This document shows positions 36,108-45,137 of a stretch of 64,000 bases of DNA, piece by piece (the stretch's first letter is position 1; each line of letters begins with the position of its first letter). The notes under the pieces are model-generated. The model was not told the origin of the DNA and did not search any database. It saw only the letters and a list, made by a program, of their open reading frames with translations. The translations under genes were made by a program, and so were the position numbers. The stretch is taken from NCBI RefSeq assembly GCF_000373105.1, contig NZ_KB890422.1, forward strand, positions 80,206 to 144,205. The letters run 5' to 3'. Source of the stretch: Neolewinella persica DSM 23188. Its GTDB lineage: Bacteria > Bacteroidota > Bacteroidia > Chitinophagales > Saprospiraceae.

Positions 36108-37310
36108 ATGAGCGTACAGGAATTAGCCATCAAAGAAAGCGTAACTGTTTCTCAACAACCCTCCAGGCTGGTTAGAGATAGGTTTGAAAGAACCAGACTT
36201 AAACTGCGGGTGTTTCACCAAATTTTTGGCATAATCCTCCATAAAACGGGCAAACCTCTTGCTGCTTTGCGGATGGTTTGGGAGATGATGAGGAAATTTC
36301 AAACGATTTTCGGTGAACCCATGCCCACTAAAGTGGCAAAAGTGGGCAAGCGCTATTTTTGGCACTTAGGAGTCGCGGGGTTTCCTTCCGAAGCGTCGCT
36401 TAGGGTGCATGGTAATGAGGTAAGCCGCTTTATTTCAGGGCAGCAACCTACTGGCTTACGCTCCTTGCTGTTTGCGATCACCAAAAAGTGCCCAATGAAT
36501 TGTGAGCATTGCTTTGAGTGGGACAACCTCAACCAGCAGGAAGAACTCAGTACGGCCAACCTCGTTCAGATCGTCCTTAAATATCAGGAGTATGGGACTT
36601 CGCAAATAATGTTTAGTGGCGGCGAACCCATGCTTCGAGTCAATGATATTTGCGAGGTATTAAAAACAGCCCAATCAGGCACCGACTTCTGGATTATTTC
36701 TTCCGGACTTGGATTAAACCTGGAACGAGCTCATCGATTGAAGAAGGTAGGCCTGACCGGCGTAATGATAAGCCTGGATCACTTTGAAGCTAACAAGCAT
36801 AACGAATTTAGAGGCTTTGAAAACGCTTATGACAGCGCCATTCAAGCGGTAATAAATGCCAATCAGGCAGGACTGGTCACCACCTTATCTCTTTGTGCTA
36901 CCAAAGACTTTACTACGGCAGAAAATCTGGCTGCTTATATGAATCTGGCCAAGTCCTTAGGTGTTTCCTTTGTCCAGATACTGGAGCCCAGAGCAAGCGG
37001 TAGGTATAAGGGGAAGGAGGTGGAATTAGGGAAGGAGGAAATCCTTTTGCTTGAAAAAACGTACATAGAATATAATACTACCCCAGCATATGTTGACTTC
37101 CCCATCGTCAATTACCTGGGCTACCATCAAAGAAGAGTAGGCTGCTTTGGAGCGGGCAATCGCTTCTTTTATATTGATACTGATGGGGATGCTCATGTCT
37201 GTCCATTTTGTACGAATAAGGTGGCAAATACGTTGCAATTTTCCGCAGAGGACATGGTCAATTTAGTAGGGCAACATGCCTGTCATGCATTCGACAAAAG
37301 TGATTTTTGA
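36108..37310 (+). CDS. Radical SAM protein with C-terminal Cys-rich (SPASM-like) segment
   Basis: This is a 400-residue radical SAM enzyme. I chose the ATG at 36108 (MSVQELAIK) over an upstream GTG at 36084. An N-terminal helical extension (about 1-115) precedes the core. The CxxxCxxC motif that holds the 4Fe-4S cluster and SAM is Cys128, Cys132 and Cys135 (KKCPMNCEHCFEW). QIMFSGGEPML (the GGE motif) and LTGVMISLDHFEANKHNEFRG follow. The C-terminal region GCFGAGNRFFYIDTDGDAHVCPFC, with another Cys near the end, resembles an auxiliary-cluster segment of SPASM/twitch enzymes. Relatives modify peptides or act on sugars. I could not find a precursor peptide gene nearby. It is co-directional with the upstream lipoprotein, and both are AT-rich. 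Confidence 0.88.
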   Translation: MSVQELAIKESVTVSQQPSRLVRDRFERTRLKLRVFHQIFGIILHKTGKPLAALRMVWEMMRKFQTIFGEPMPTKVAKVGKRYFWHLGVAGFPSEASLRVHGNEVSRFISGQQPTGLRSLLFAITKKCPMNCEHCFEWDNLNQQEELSTANLVQIVLKYQEYGTSQIMFSGGEPMLRVNDICEVLKTAQSGTDFWIISSGLGLNLERAHRLKKVGLTGVMISLDHFEANKHNEFRGFENAYDSAIQAVINANQAGLVTTLSLCATKDFTTAENLAAYMNLAKSLGVSFVQILEPRASGRYKGKEVELGKEEILLLEKTYIEYNTTPAYVDFPIVNYLGYHQRRVGCFGAGNRFFYIDTDGDAHVCPFCTNKVANTLQFSAEDMVNLVGQHACHAFDKSDF

Positions 37311-37726
37311 AGTGTAGCCCTGCACTATTTTTGCTCACAAGCTGGAGCCAGATGTCAGAAGTAACAAGCGCCTTTAAGGTTGATACGACTGGAAATAGTA
37401 GTCGGATTGCGTGATTTGCCTGCATCGGGAATTCAAAATTTATTGCTTCGGTAATAGGGATAAAGTCACCTCAAATGGTGAAGCGATATGTGAAGTCACC
37501 TGCTCCTCAAAACCTCCCCCTTGCACCCGCGTTCCCGCCAAAATAACGCAGCGCTGAACCTGGTTCCAAAGCCGTTCGTCAACTACCTGATTTCGTAATT
37601 GAGGCTTCATGTTTTACCCAATCGCATAGGTATTTACCCCCGTTTTGTGGTGCTTTGTTCCTGATATATTGAAAATTTCGATACATTGTACACCTCATGT
37701 GTATTTGATAAATCATCCAATTTTCA
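37311..37726. other. Non-coding stretch before the decarboxylase gene
   Basis: This 416-bp gap has no plausible gene. It contains a diverged dispersed element (37501-37539, TGCTCCT box and TGCACCCGCGTTCCCGCC core). It ends in an AT-rich section (37650-37726) that probably holds the promoter of the downstream gene, though I cannot place the boxes with confidence. Confidence 0.5.
37501..37539 (+). repeat. Dispersed bipartite element, copy 10 (diverged)
   Basis: The TGCTCCT box (37501-37507) lies 21 bp (start to start) before a core matching 14 of 18 positions (37522-37539). Spacing and order are conserved although the core has decayed. Confidence 0.45.
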
Positions 37727-39523
37727 ATGCTACTACTCAAAGCCCCCGCCGCTAACACCGTCGCTAATTACCTCAGAATTCGTTTGATCGAATTGGGCGT
37801 ACAGGACCTGTTTGGGGTAGCAGGTAACTACGCTGCGCCCTTTCTGGATACGGTGCTGGCAGACCCACAACAAAGGATCAAGTTGCTGGGCACCAGTACC
37901 GAAATGAACGCCGGCTACGCCGCCGATGCCTACGCCCGCTACCACGGCTACGGAGGTGCTTTCGTTACCTACGGCGTTGGGTCTTTCAGCATCCTCAACG
38001 CCACCGCCGGTTCGTACGTGGAAAAAGTGCCGGTGCTCGTCATCAACGGCGCGCCAACCAATAAGGAAAACAATATTGAGAAAAACGCAGGCTTACTGTT
38101 CTCACATTCAACGGGGAACCAGTTGGCAGACCTGGACATGTTCCAAAAAGTGACCGTAGCCGCCGAACGGATTACTAATGCCAACCTCGCGCCTTACCAG
38201 ATCGATAAGGCCATTACCGCCATGATCGTTTACCGCCAACCCGCTTACCTGGAGGTGGCCGAAGACGTCTGGCGCGCACCTTGTCCCCCTCCCATTGGCC
38301 AATTGCAGGTGGACCCCGGCCGCACCACTTCGGTCTCCGAAGTGAAGCAGGCGGTAGCTGCGGCCGTGCAGGTTATTGGTAAATTCCCGAGGGTAGTGAC
38401 CTGGGCGGGAATCGAACTGCGGCAGCAAAAGCTGACCGGTTCCTTTGAAGAACTCCTTCAACTACTTAACGATCGGGTGCCCGAAGGAGATCAGCCAATT
38501 AAATTCATCACCTCCTTCTTCAGTAAATCGGTCCTCGATGAACGTCATCCGCTGTTCGATAGCTGCCGGGTGATCGGAAAAAATATGGGAGCGGATGGCG
38601 TAGAGGATTACTGTCTGCTGGGAATTGGTGGCTGGACGGTCGATGCCAATGTTGCCAGTACCAACATCAGGGACGAACGTCTGATCGTTGCCTGCAACGA
38701 CGGCGTCCTGGTCGGTGCCGAGTTCTTCCCAATGGTGGCGTTGTCCGACTTCATTGCGGAACTAAAAACGGCACTGGCTGAGGCAGAGGAACAGCTACCA
38801 CTTTCCGGCAAGACGCTAGTTGATTTGCCTGCCCCTATCCTGGGGAATGACCTGACTTTTGACACTTTCTTTCACCAATTGCAAAACAACTGGAACCCTA
38901 ACGATATCCTGCTGTCCGGAGTAGGTTTTACCCTCAGTATAGCCTCTTACTTACGGGGCGTGGCACAGAATGGGTACTTAACGGACGGCGTCTGGTTATC
39001 CATCGGCTACCCGGTGGGCGCTGCCACGGGCGTTGCCCAGGCATGTAAACGTATTGCGGAGGATAAACGAGTCTTCGTAGTTATTGGTGACGGTGCCTTC
39101 CAGGAAGTCTGCCAGGCAGTGTCCGACCAAAACTTCCACGGCCAGAACAACGTGATCTTCGTGTTGTCGAATACCATCTACGGTATCGAACAATTCCTGG
39201 TTAACCCTAATCCTTTTCGGGATCCACCAGTGGATTACCCAGAAAAGGACGATCTTCTCAACTCGGTGTACAGCTATAATGATCTTCACCAGTGGGATTT
39301 TGTGAAACTGGGCGAGTCTTTCGGGAGTATCGGCCGGCGGGTGGAAACCTTAGCTCAACTAGCCGACGTACTCTGTGAAATTGAAGATAACCCCATCAGG
39401 AATTTCCTGGTAGAAATAGTCGTACCCAAAACTGACATTCCTGCTGATCTGCTGGCAGCAGCCAAATATGTCGGTGAAGATGAAACCGCCAACAAAAACT
39501 GGCCGCCGGCCGCAAAATTTTAA
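37727..39523 (+). CDS. Thiamine-diphosphate-dependent 2-keto-acid decarboxylase (pyruvate/indolepyruvate decarboxylase-like)
   Basis: This 598-residue enzyme should decarboxylate a 2-keto acid to an aldehyde. The N-terminal domain has the catalytic Glu59 in STEMNAGYAADAYAR and the PDC-type LRIRLIELGVQDLFGVAGNY. The C-terminal cofactor domain has GDGAFQEVCQAVSDQNFHGQNNVIFVLSN-TIYGIEQ, the GDG-x27-N motif (GDG at 454-456). In pyruvate and indolepyruvate decarboxylases a conserved HH pair follows the APN segment; here the matching region is APTNKENNIEKNAGLLFSHSTGN, with only one His. Substrate preference may therefore differ from pyruvate. The gene directly precedes a flavin amine oxidase gene, 171 bp away. 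Confidence 0.9.
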   Translation: MLLLKAPAANTVANYLRIRLIELGVQDLFGVAGNYAAPFLDTVLADPQQRIKLLGTSTEMNAGYAADAYARYHGYGGAFVTYGVGSFSILNATAGSYVEKVPVLVINGAPTNKENNIEKNAGLLFSHSTGNQLADLDMFQKVTVAAERITNANLAPYQIDKAITAMIVYRQPAYLEVAEDVWRAPCPPPIGQLQVDPGRTTSVSEVKQAVAAAVQVIGKFPRVVTWAGIELRQQKLTGSFEELLQLLNDRVPEGDQPIKFITSFFSKSVLDERHPLFDSCRVIGKNMGADGVEDYCLLGIGGWTVDANVASTNIRDERLIVACNDGVLVGAEFFPMVALSDFIAELKTALAEAEEQLPLSGKTLVDLPAPILGNDLTFDTFFHQLQNNWNPNDILLSGVGFTLSIASYLRGVAQNGYLTDGVWLSIGYPVGAATGVAQACKRIAEDKRVFVVIGDGAFQEVCQAVSDQNFHGQNNVIFVLSNTIYGIEQFLVNPNPFRDPPVDYPEKDDLLNSVYSYNDLHQWDFVKLGESFGSIGRRVETLAQLADVLCEIEDNPIRNFLVEIVVPKTDIPADLLAAAKYVGEDETANKNWPPAAKF

Positions 39524-39584
39524 GCGTTGCAGGGTTACTTCGTTCCCGTTGCAGGGGTTGCAGTTGTTGTAGCCCTGCATCCCC

Positions 39585-39680
39585 TCCAACCTGCAACCTG
39601 CAACTTGCAACCTGCAACCTGCAACCTGCAACCTGTAACCTCCAACCTGCAACCTGTAACCTCCAACCTCCAACCTCTTA
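39585..39680. repeat. Heptamer tandem array (TGCAACC) upstream of the amine oxidase gene
   Basis: About 13 imperfect copies of a 7-bp unit (TGCAACC, variants TGCAACT, TGTAACC and TCCAACC) end 15 bp before the ATG at 39695. Unit and orientation relative to the downstream gene equal those of the array at 30323-30400 at rfbC. Confidence 0.85.
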
Positions 39681-39694
39681 AACTCAACCCATAA

Positions 39695-41509
39695 ATGCAA
39701 CACTTCAAAGACCTCCATACTAAAGCAGAATACGACATAGCCATTATCGGCGCCGGTATCGCCGGGCTCTACACCGCTTACCGCCTGCTTGAGCACAAGC
39801 CCAAGTTGAAGATCGCCATCTTTGAACGCCTCAACCGCACGGGGGGACGTTTAAATTCGGACATCATCAAGCTCACCAACAATGGAAAACTGGTGAAGGG
39901 TAAGAAAAAGCAAGACGTCAATACCATCAAGGAGGAGCAGGGAGGTATGCGCTTCAACGACAGCATGGAAGAGCTGATGAACCTGATTCGTAAACTGGAT
40001 CTGGAAGACCAAATCGTCCCCTTCCCCATGAAGAGTGAAGTGGTACTTAAAGAAGGAGAAGCCCCCGTCAATACCAACCGTTTCTTCTTTCGTGGGCATG
40101 GCTTCTCAGTGGCGGATGCTGCTGCGAGCAATGATGACATCTGGGGAACCTTATACGATATTGAAGACGTAGAAACAGGCCTGGACCCTAACCAAATTAT
40201 TTCGAATGCCTTCAACCGCATCCTGAAAGCCAATAACTGGGAAATGGGGGAGGAGTTGACTGCCGACGAATGGACGGCAATTCGTGAAGAAGTAGAGTGG
40301 AAGGGAAAGACCCTCAATAAGTGGCACATCTGGGGCTTATTACGGGATATGGGCTACTCGGAGGAATGCATCCGTATGCTGGCAGATACTACCGGCTTTC
40401 CGGACACTTTCAAGGCCTTCACCAATGCCGGCGGGGCCTTCCAGCTGTTGGCGGACTTCCCCAAAAACCCGGTCTACAATACTTTTATTGATGGGTTCAG
40501 CACACTGCCTGATGCCATTGTTGCAAGCTTCACAGATCAGGTGTCAATCTTCCTGAGTACTAACCTGAACAGTCTGCACGAAGACGCACATGGCTACGAA
40601 CTGCGCCTGGCTGAAGCAGAATTTGGTCACAATGCTACCCCTTTCAGCAAAAAAACCAAGTCGGTATGTGCTAAGCAGGTCATCCTGGCTACAGCCGTGA
40701 AGGGCATCCAGGATATCTTCTATAAATCACCGGCGCTGTACCGGCATAAGCAGGCACCGAGACTTTGGAAGGCCATTAATGAGGTAGAAGGTGCGGAGCT
40801 GATGAAGATCAACCTCTACTTTAAAGAAGCCTGGTGGCTGAATGGCATGACGGGCCGCCCGGAAATTCAATTTGGCGGCAACTTTACGACGCTGCCCCTG
40901 AACGCCATTTACCCTTTCTACGCAATTGAAAGTCTGGACGTCAAGGGGGACGACGTCACGCTTAGGCCTGATCATTACGACCGCCCCGCTGCGCTAACCT
41001 TATACACAGATTTCAGTAAGAGCCAGTTTTGGGAAGGGCTGCAGAACATCACCCCAATGTTTACCTCTGATTTACAAAAGCATTTCTCCAAGGCTAAAGT
41101 CCAGGTGATATTCCCCGCCTCCCAGGCGGTGGCTGATGAGATGATGAAGCAATTGGCCATACTGTTTGGTGCCACCAATCTGCCCGAGCCTATCCTTACC
41201 AGTTACCGTGCCTGGAACGGTAAAGATGACTTTGAGTACGCCTACCACCAGTGGAAGCTCAATGCTGAGGACAGCAAGACGCGGGACTACCTCTCTAAGC
41301 CGTATAAAGACAGGGGCATCTACCTCTGTAACGAGGCCATCTCAGACATGCAGGCATGGGTGAATGGCTCCCTCCGGTCGGCGGATTTAGCCTTGGCTCA
41401 CTTCAAGATTAAGCCTTTGCCTGGTGAAGAGAAGGTTACTGCTCGTGGATTAGAGGCTGCTCCGGTGGAGCAGCGGCGGAAACAGGGATTCGGTGGCGTA
41501 TGGGGATAG
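39695..41509 (+). CDS. Flavin-containing amine oxidase (L-amino-acid/monoamine oxidase family)
   Basis: This 604-residue FAD enzyme has the dinucleotide-binding motif DIAIIGAGIAGLYTAYRLLE (GxGxxG at 19-24), followed by IAIFERLNRTGGRLNS. The C-terminal FAD segment DRGIYLCNEAISDMQAWVNGSLRSADLAL matches the end of amine oxidases. The body includes EEQGGMRFNDSMEELMNLI, as in L-amino-acid oxidases where a GGMR segment contacts FAD. It should oxidise an amine or amino acid to an imine with release of hydrogen peroxide. No signal peptide is visible, so it is probably cytoplasmic. Its position next to a 2-keto-acid decarboxylase suggests that the two act in sequence on one amino acid. Confidence 0.88.
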   Translation: MQHFKDLHTKAEYDIAIIGAGIAGLYTAYRLLEHKPKLKIAIFERLNRTGGRLNSDIIKLTNNGKLVKGKKKQDVNTIKEEQGGMRFNDSMEELMNLIRKLDLEDQIVPFPMKSEVVLKEGEAPVNTNRFFFRGHGFSVADAAASNDDIWGTLYDIEDVETGLDPNQIISNAFNRILKANNWEMGEELTADEWTAIREEVEWKGKTLNKWHIWGLLRDMGYSEECIRMLADTTGFPDTFKAFTNAGGAFQLLADFPKNPVYNTFIDGFSTLPDAIVASFTDQVSIFLSTNLNSLHEDAHGYELRLAEAEFGHNATPFSKKTKSVCAKQVILATAVKGIQDIFYKSPALYRHKQAPRLWKAINEVEGAELMKINLYFKEAWWLNGMTGRPEIQFGGNFTTLPLNAIYPFYAIESLDVKGDDVTLRPDHYDRPAALTLYTDFSKSQFWEGLQNITPMFTSDLQKHFSKAKVQVIFPASQAVADEMMKQLAILFGATNLPEPILTSYRAWNGKDDFEYAYHQWKLNAEDSKTRDYLSKPYKDRGIYLCNEAISDMQAWVNGSLRSADLALAHFKIKPLPGEEKVTARGLEAAPVEQRRKQGFGGVWG

Positions 41510-41561
41510 GGACGGGAGGCCTGGGCTCATCTAATTCCTATTCTTTGATAGTTGATGAAGA

Positions 41562-41579
41562 GGCGCGGCCGCAGGCGCA
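41562..41579 (-). repeat. Dispersed element, copy 11 (left member of an inverted pair)
   Basis: GGCGCGGCCGCAGGCGCA matches 17 of 18 core positions. With the copy at 41678-41716 it forms an inverted pair enclosing about 100-120 bp. Confidence 0.65.
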
Positions 41580-41677
41580 ATAATTGGTTGTAAAGGCAGA
41601 GGAGGCCGGCTTTGTCTCTTTTCTAATACAACTGTTATGCGATTGTCCAGATATCTCGGCCGATGGCTGTTAAGCCC

Positions 41678-41716
41678 TGCTCCTTCATTCTCTTGTTCTG
41701 TACCTGCGTCCGCGCC
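41678..41716 (+). repeat. Dispersed bipartite element, copy 12
   Basis: TGCTCCTT (41678-41685) and the core TGTACCTGCGTCCGCGCC (41699-41716, 16 of 18) show both boxes with normal spacing. It is inverted relative to the copy at 41562. Confidence 0.65.
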
Positions 41717-41902
41717 ACTTCCTATTCAAAATGTGGACAGTGTACTAAGCAGTGACTTTGGGTAATGATCGCTCCTGCTGTGAGAACGTCTTATTGTCGC
41801 AAAAATGTCGTGTCACATAGAATTGACTTGTTGAAGCTTGCAGGTTACCCGCCTAACTCGCATCTTACCAACCTTCAACCTCAAGCACCCAAAAAAGCCA
41901 TT

Positions 41903-44425
41903 GTGAAACAACTGCTGCTTCTCTTTTTAGTCTGTTGCCTGTCGTCAAACCTGCAAGCTCAAACAACGGGCGTTCAATTTGACGGTACCTCGGGGAGTAT
42001 CTCCTTCTGTCACGACAACGAACTAAACATTGTCGATGGCTTTACCATCGAAGCCTGGATTTTCAGCCCTGAGTGGCGTAGCGAGTTTTGGCAAGGCTCC
42101 ATTGTCAACAAAGACCAACAAGGACCTGACCTGGGCTACGCTCTTCGTGCCGGCAAGAACGGTGTGCTTAACCTGGTCATGTCCGTGGATTTCTTCTGGT
42201 TTGAAACCAGTACGGACCCCATTATGAACACCAACCAATGGTACCACGTAGCGGCTGTTGTTGATGATGGCACTGTTCGCCTTTACATCAATGGGAATCA
42301 GCAGGCAACGCGTTCTTACACTGGTACACCATCCAATGGGCAGGCCAACCTGACGATTGGAGAATCCCCAAGTTTTCCCGGCCGGACCTGGAATGGGAAC
42401 TTGGATGAGGTCCGGGTTTGGAACGTTGCGCGAACGGCTGAAGAGATTGCGGATAACCAGACGACTGAATTCACCGGAAACGAGACTGGCCTGGTACTCT
42501 ACGCTCCACTTGAGGAAGGAACAGGCCTGACAACTGCCAACCTGGGCAGTATTAGTTGTAACGGTACTTTCATTGACCTGACCGAAAACGCCTGGACGGA
42601 TGGGTACTCCATCCCCGCCATTGATGTTGGGGTGTCTGCCGTAACTGCTCCGGATGTCATCAGTATCTACAACCGGCCGGTAAAAACACAAGTTATCCTC
42701 AACAACTACGGAAGCGAGGTGGTCGCTGATGTTCCCGTTTCCCTGGCAGTAAATGGTGTGCCTACCTTGACGGGGACCTACACCGGCAATATTCAGCCAG
42801 GAGCATCCGTCAATTACGTCTTTGAACAACCGCTTGACCTGACGGGAAACAACACCAATCTGCTTACGGCATCGACGGCGCTCTCCACCGACCTGAATAG
42901 CTTGAACAACGGTACCAGTTACCGTTACCGTCGGCCCGCCGAGGGTGACAACGGCCCGTTGGTCAGCATCAGAAACAGAGAACAGCACAATTTTGCGGCT
43001 GCTGGCCAAACCCGGACTTCTACCGTCAATATGCCCGTGAATATGGAAGATTACGGTCAATTATTGCTCCATCTCTCGGTTGAATGTCCCGGTACCGGTT
43101 GTGATCCCTGGGACCAGACGGGCAACGTCAGTGTGGTGACGGAAAATGGGGAATTCGAAATTGCCCGATTCATCACGCCCTACCGCATTGCCTGCGGTGG
43201 TCCGGAGTGGGTTGTGGACGTAACGGATTTCAAAGACATGCTTTCCGGAAGGGTGACCATTAAGTCTTTTATCCAGGTATTCGGACAATCCGGTTGGTTA
43301 TTGAATGCCAACCTGGAAATGGTCGGGGGGACAAGGCCTAAGTACCAAAGGACAACGCCGCTTTGGAATACGCAGTACCACGTTTACGGTGACTTAGGAA
43401 TTGAAGATGATCTCCCCGAATTGACAAGTTCCATCGCCTCGCAGACCACTGAAAATCGCTTCCGCCTGACAATGACCGGTCACGGACAGGGAAATACCAA
43501 TAACGCAGCAGAGTTCAGCAACCAAACGCACAACCTGATGCTCCAGGGGGAACTCGCGACTGTTCATAATCTATGGAAGGATGATTGCCTACAGAACGAG
43601 TGTACCGATCAGGCTGGAACCTGGGAATTTAACCGGGCTGGCTGGTGCCCGGGCCAGGCCGTACAGCCTTTCGTTTACGATTTGGGGGGAGACCGCTTCG
43701 CGGGGACGGACATAACGATGGACTATGAACTGGAGGAATACACCAACTTTTTGAATACCGGTTACAACGACATGGGCCATACCGAGCCTTTTTATCGTAT
43801 CGCTGCTTACATCGTGGAAGAAAGCGAATCGCATTACAACTCCCTGATCAATTTACGGGCCGACTCGATTCAGATCTTCGTGGCCGGTGAGCCCACGGCT
43901 CCGACGGAAGACCAGCTGGTGCTTTACCTCAAAAATACGGGATCCGAAGACGTTGTCGGCGGCGATGTCGCTTTCTTCGTAAATGGGAATCTGGTAGCGG
44001 AGGAGACCTTCACGGAAATCATTGCTGCCGGTGGAACGATGGCCTATACTTTCGAGGCGCCAACGGGTATTACAGACTTTGAAGGTTCTGATGTGGTTGC
44101 CAGAGTAACGGCTGCTGGTGATGAGAATGTTAGTGATGATGCGACCAATACTACTACGACAATCTTCACGGTTGCGGTAAGCAGCGCCAGCGAAGCGGGG
44201 GTTGCTGTATATCCTAACCCAACGAACAACCGGATTAATCTTAACCTTACGCCAGCTTTCATCGACGGCCAATTGGAAGTAATCGACGTTAATGGACGGG
44301 TGCTCCAATCCCTGCGTATGGAAAGTCTGAACATGGCGATTGACCTTCAGCAAAAAGGACTGGCGTTGCTTCGTTTTCGGACGGTAGGCGGGAAGGAGTA
44401 TTATCAGAAAGTAGTGGTCAACTAG
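41903..44425 (+). CDS. T9SS-secreted LamG and PNGase F-like protein
   Basis: This protein has 840 residues from the GTG at 41903, which gives the signal peptide MKQLLLLFLVCCLSSNLQAQ; an in-frame ATG at 41765 would add 46 unlikely residues. A LamG/concanavalin-like domain (about 25-195, VQFDGTSGSISF, GFTIEAWIF, WNGNLDEVRVWNVARTAEEI) is followed by a CARDB-like module. Next are two domains of peptide-N-glycosidase F type: VECPGTGCDPWDQTGNVSVV with EIARFITPYRIACGG, and TGHGQGNTNNAAEF with NLWKDDCLQNECTDQAGTWEFNRAGWCPGQ. A second CARDB-like repeat and a type A T9SS sorting domain (VYPNPTNNRINLN onward, about 763-840) end it. It may deglycosylate glycoproteins at the cell surface. The catalytic acidic residues would need alignment to confirm. 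Confidence 0.88.
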   Translation: MKQLLLLFLVCCLSSNLQAQTTGVQFDGTSGSISFCHDNELNIVDGFTIEAWIFSPEWRSEFWQGSIVNKDQQGPDLGYALRAGKNGVLNLVMSVDFFWFETSTDPIMNTNQWYHVAAVVDDGTVRLYINGNQQATRSYTGTPSNGQANLTIGESPSFPGRTWNGNLDEVRVWNVARTAEEIADNQTTEFTGNETGLVLYAPLEEGTGLTTANLGSISCNGTFIDLTENAWTDGYSIPAIDVGVSAVTAPDVISIYNRPVKTQVILNNYGSEVVADVPVSLAVNGVPTLTGTYTGNIQPGASVNYVFEQPLDLTGNNTNLLTASTALSTDLNSLNNGTSYRYRRPAEGDNGPLVSIRNREQHNFAAAGQTRTSTVNMPVNMEDYGQLLLHLSVECPGTGCDPWDQTGNVSVVTENGEFEIARFITPYRIACGGPEWVVDVTDFKDMLSGRVTIKSFIQVFGQSGWLLNANLEMVGGTRPKYQRTTPLWNTQYHVYGDLGIEDDLPELTSSIASQTTENRFRLTMTGHGQGNTNNAAEFSNQTHNLMLQGELATVHNLWKDDCLQNECTDQAGTWEFNRAGWCPGQAVQPFVYDLGGDRFAGTDITMDYELEEYTNFLNTGYNDMGHTEPFYRIAAYIVEESESHYNSLINLRADSIQIFVAGEPTAPTEDQLVLYLKNTGSEDVVGGDVAFFVNGNLVAEETFTEIIAAGGTMAYTFEAPTGITDFEGSDVVARVTAAGDENVSDDATNTTTTIFTVAVSSASEAGVAVYPNPTNNRINLNLTPAFIDGQLEVIDVNGRVLQSLRMESLNMAIDLQQKGLALLRFRTVGGKEYYQKVVVN

Positions 44426-44549
44426 AGGTCGGGATGACTTATGTTTTTTTGCACGGACATAGGTGCGAAGGAAGGCGCCAAAAGCAGGGAGGTGAACCAA
44501 AAACTCCCCCCCTCGGTTTTTAATTTATTCCCTCCACCAACACCAACGA

Positions 44550-45137
44550 ATGAAAATTGTATTAATCATATTAGCCCTTCTCTTCATTGCCTTTGTCGTC
44601 GTACAAATATTTGCCATGAACGGACAGAGAAACATTGAAACCTATCCCTACGTAGTCGAAAAGCAATACGAGAGCTTTGAGATACGCAGCTACGAAGCAA
44701 GCCTCTTCACGGCCGTCGAGCTATCTACGGGTAAATATGATGAAGCATCAAGGAGGGGCTTCTCCATTTTGGCTGGGTATATTTTCGGTGGAAACGAAAG
44801 CAAGGAAAAGATTGCCATGACTTCCCCGGTCACCATGTCATTGGACGATACCATGACGATGATGTTCATGGTACCCAAAGGAAATAAAAAAGAAACCTTA
44901 CCAAAGCCTGATCGATCTGAGATCGAATTCCGGGAAGTCCAGGCAAAAACGGTGGCAGCCATTACCTTCGGCGGTTGGGCGAATGATGAAAAGATCGCAA
45001 AGTATAAAGCACAATTGACAGCAGCCCTGACTGCTGAAGGAATTGCCTTTACCAACCGATTTTACCTGCTGGGCTATAATCCACCTTATGAGGTTTTGAA
45101 TCGGAAGAATGAGATCATTGTCGAGTTAGAAGGGTAG
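44550..45137 (+). CDS. SOUL/HBP-family heme-binding protein
   Basis: This 195-residue protein has one N-terminal hydrophobic helix (about 3-21), so it is probably anchored with the body outside the cytoplasm. The body matches the SOUL family: YPYVVEKQYESFEIRSYEASLFTAVE, FSILAGYIFGGNESKEKIAMTSPV, MMFMVPKGNKKETLPKPD, and AAITFGGWANDEKIAKYKAQL with the C-terminal LLGYNPPYEVLNRKNEI. Family members bind heme or tetrapyrroles weakly. The bacterial role is unclear. It follows the PNGase F-like gene by 124 bp on the same strand. Confidence 0.92.
   Translation: MKIVLIILALLFIAFVVVQIFAMNGQRNIETYPYVVEKQYESFEIRSYEASLFTAVELSTGKYDEASRRGFSILAGYIFGGNESKEKIAMTSPVTMSLDDTMTMMFMVPKGNKKETLPKPDRSEIEFREVQAKTVAAITFGGWANDEKIAKYKAQLTAALTAEGIAFTNRFYLLGYNPPYEVLNRKNEIIVELEG

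Noticed and set aside
37311-37726. Precursor peptide gene for the radical SAM enzyme
   Set aside because: I looked on both strands near the enzyme and found no short frame with leader and Cys- or Gly-rich core character.
42023-43060. 345-residue minus-strand frame
   Set aside because: It is the mirror of the LamG/PNGase F-like gene and has no recognisable domain. The sense frame has signal peptide, domains and sorting signal.
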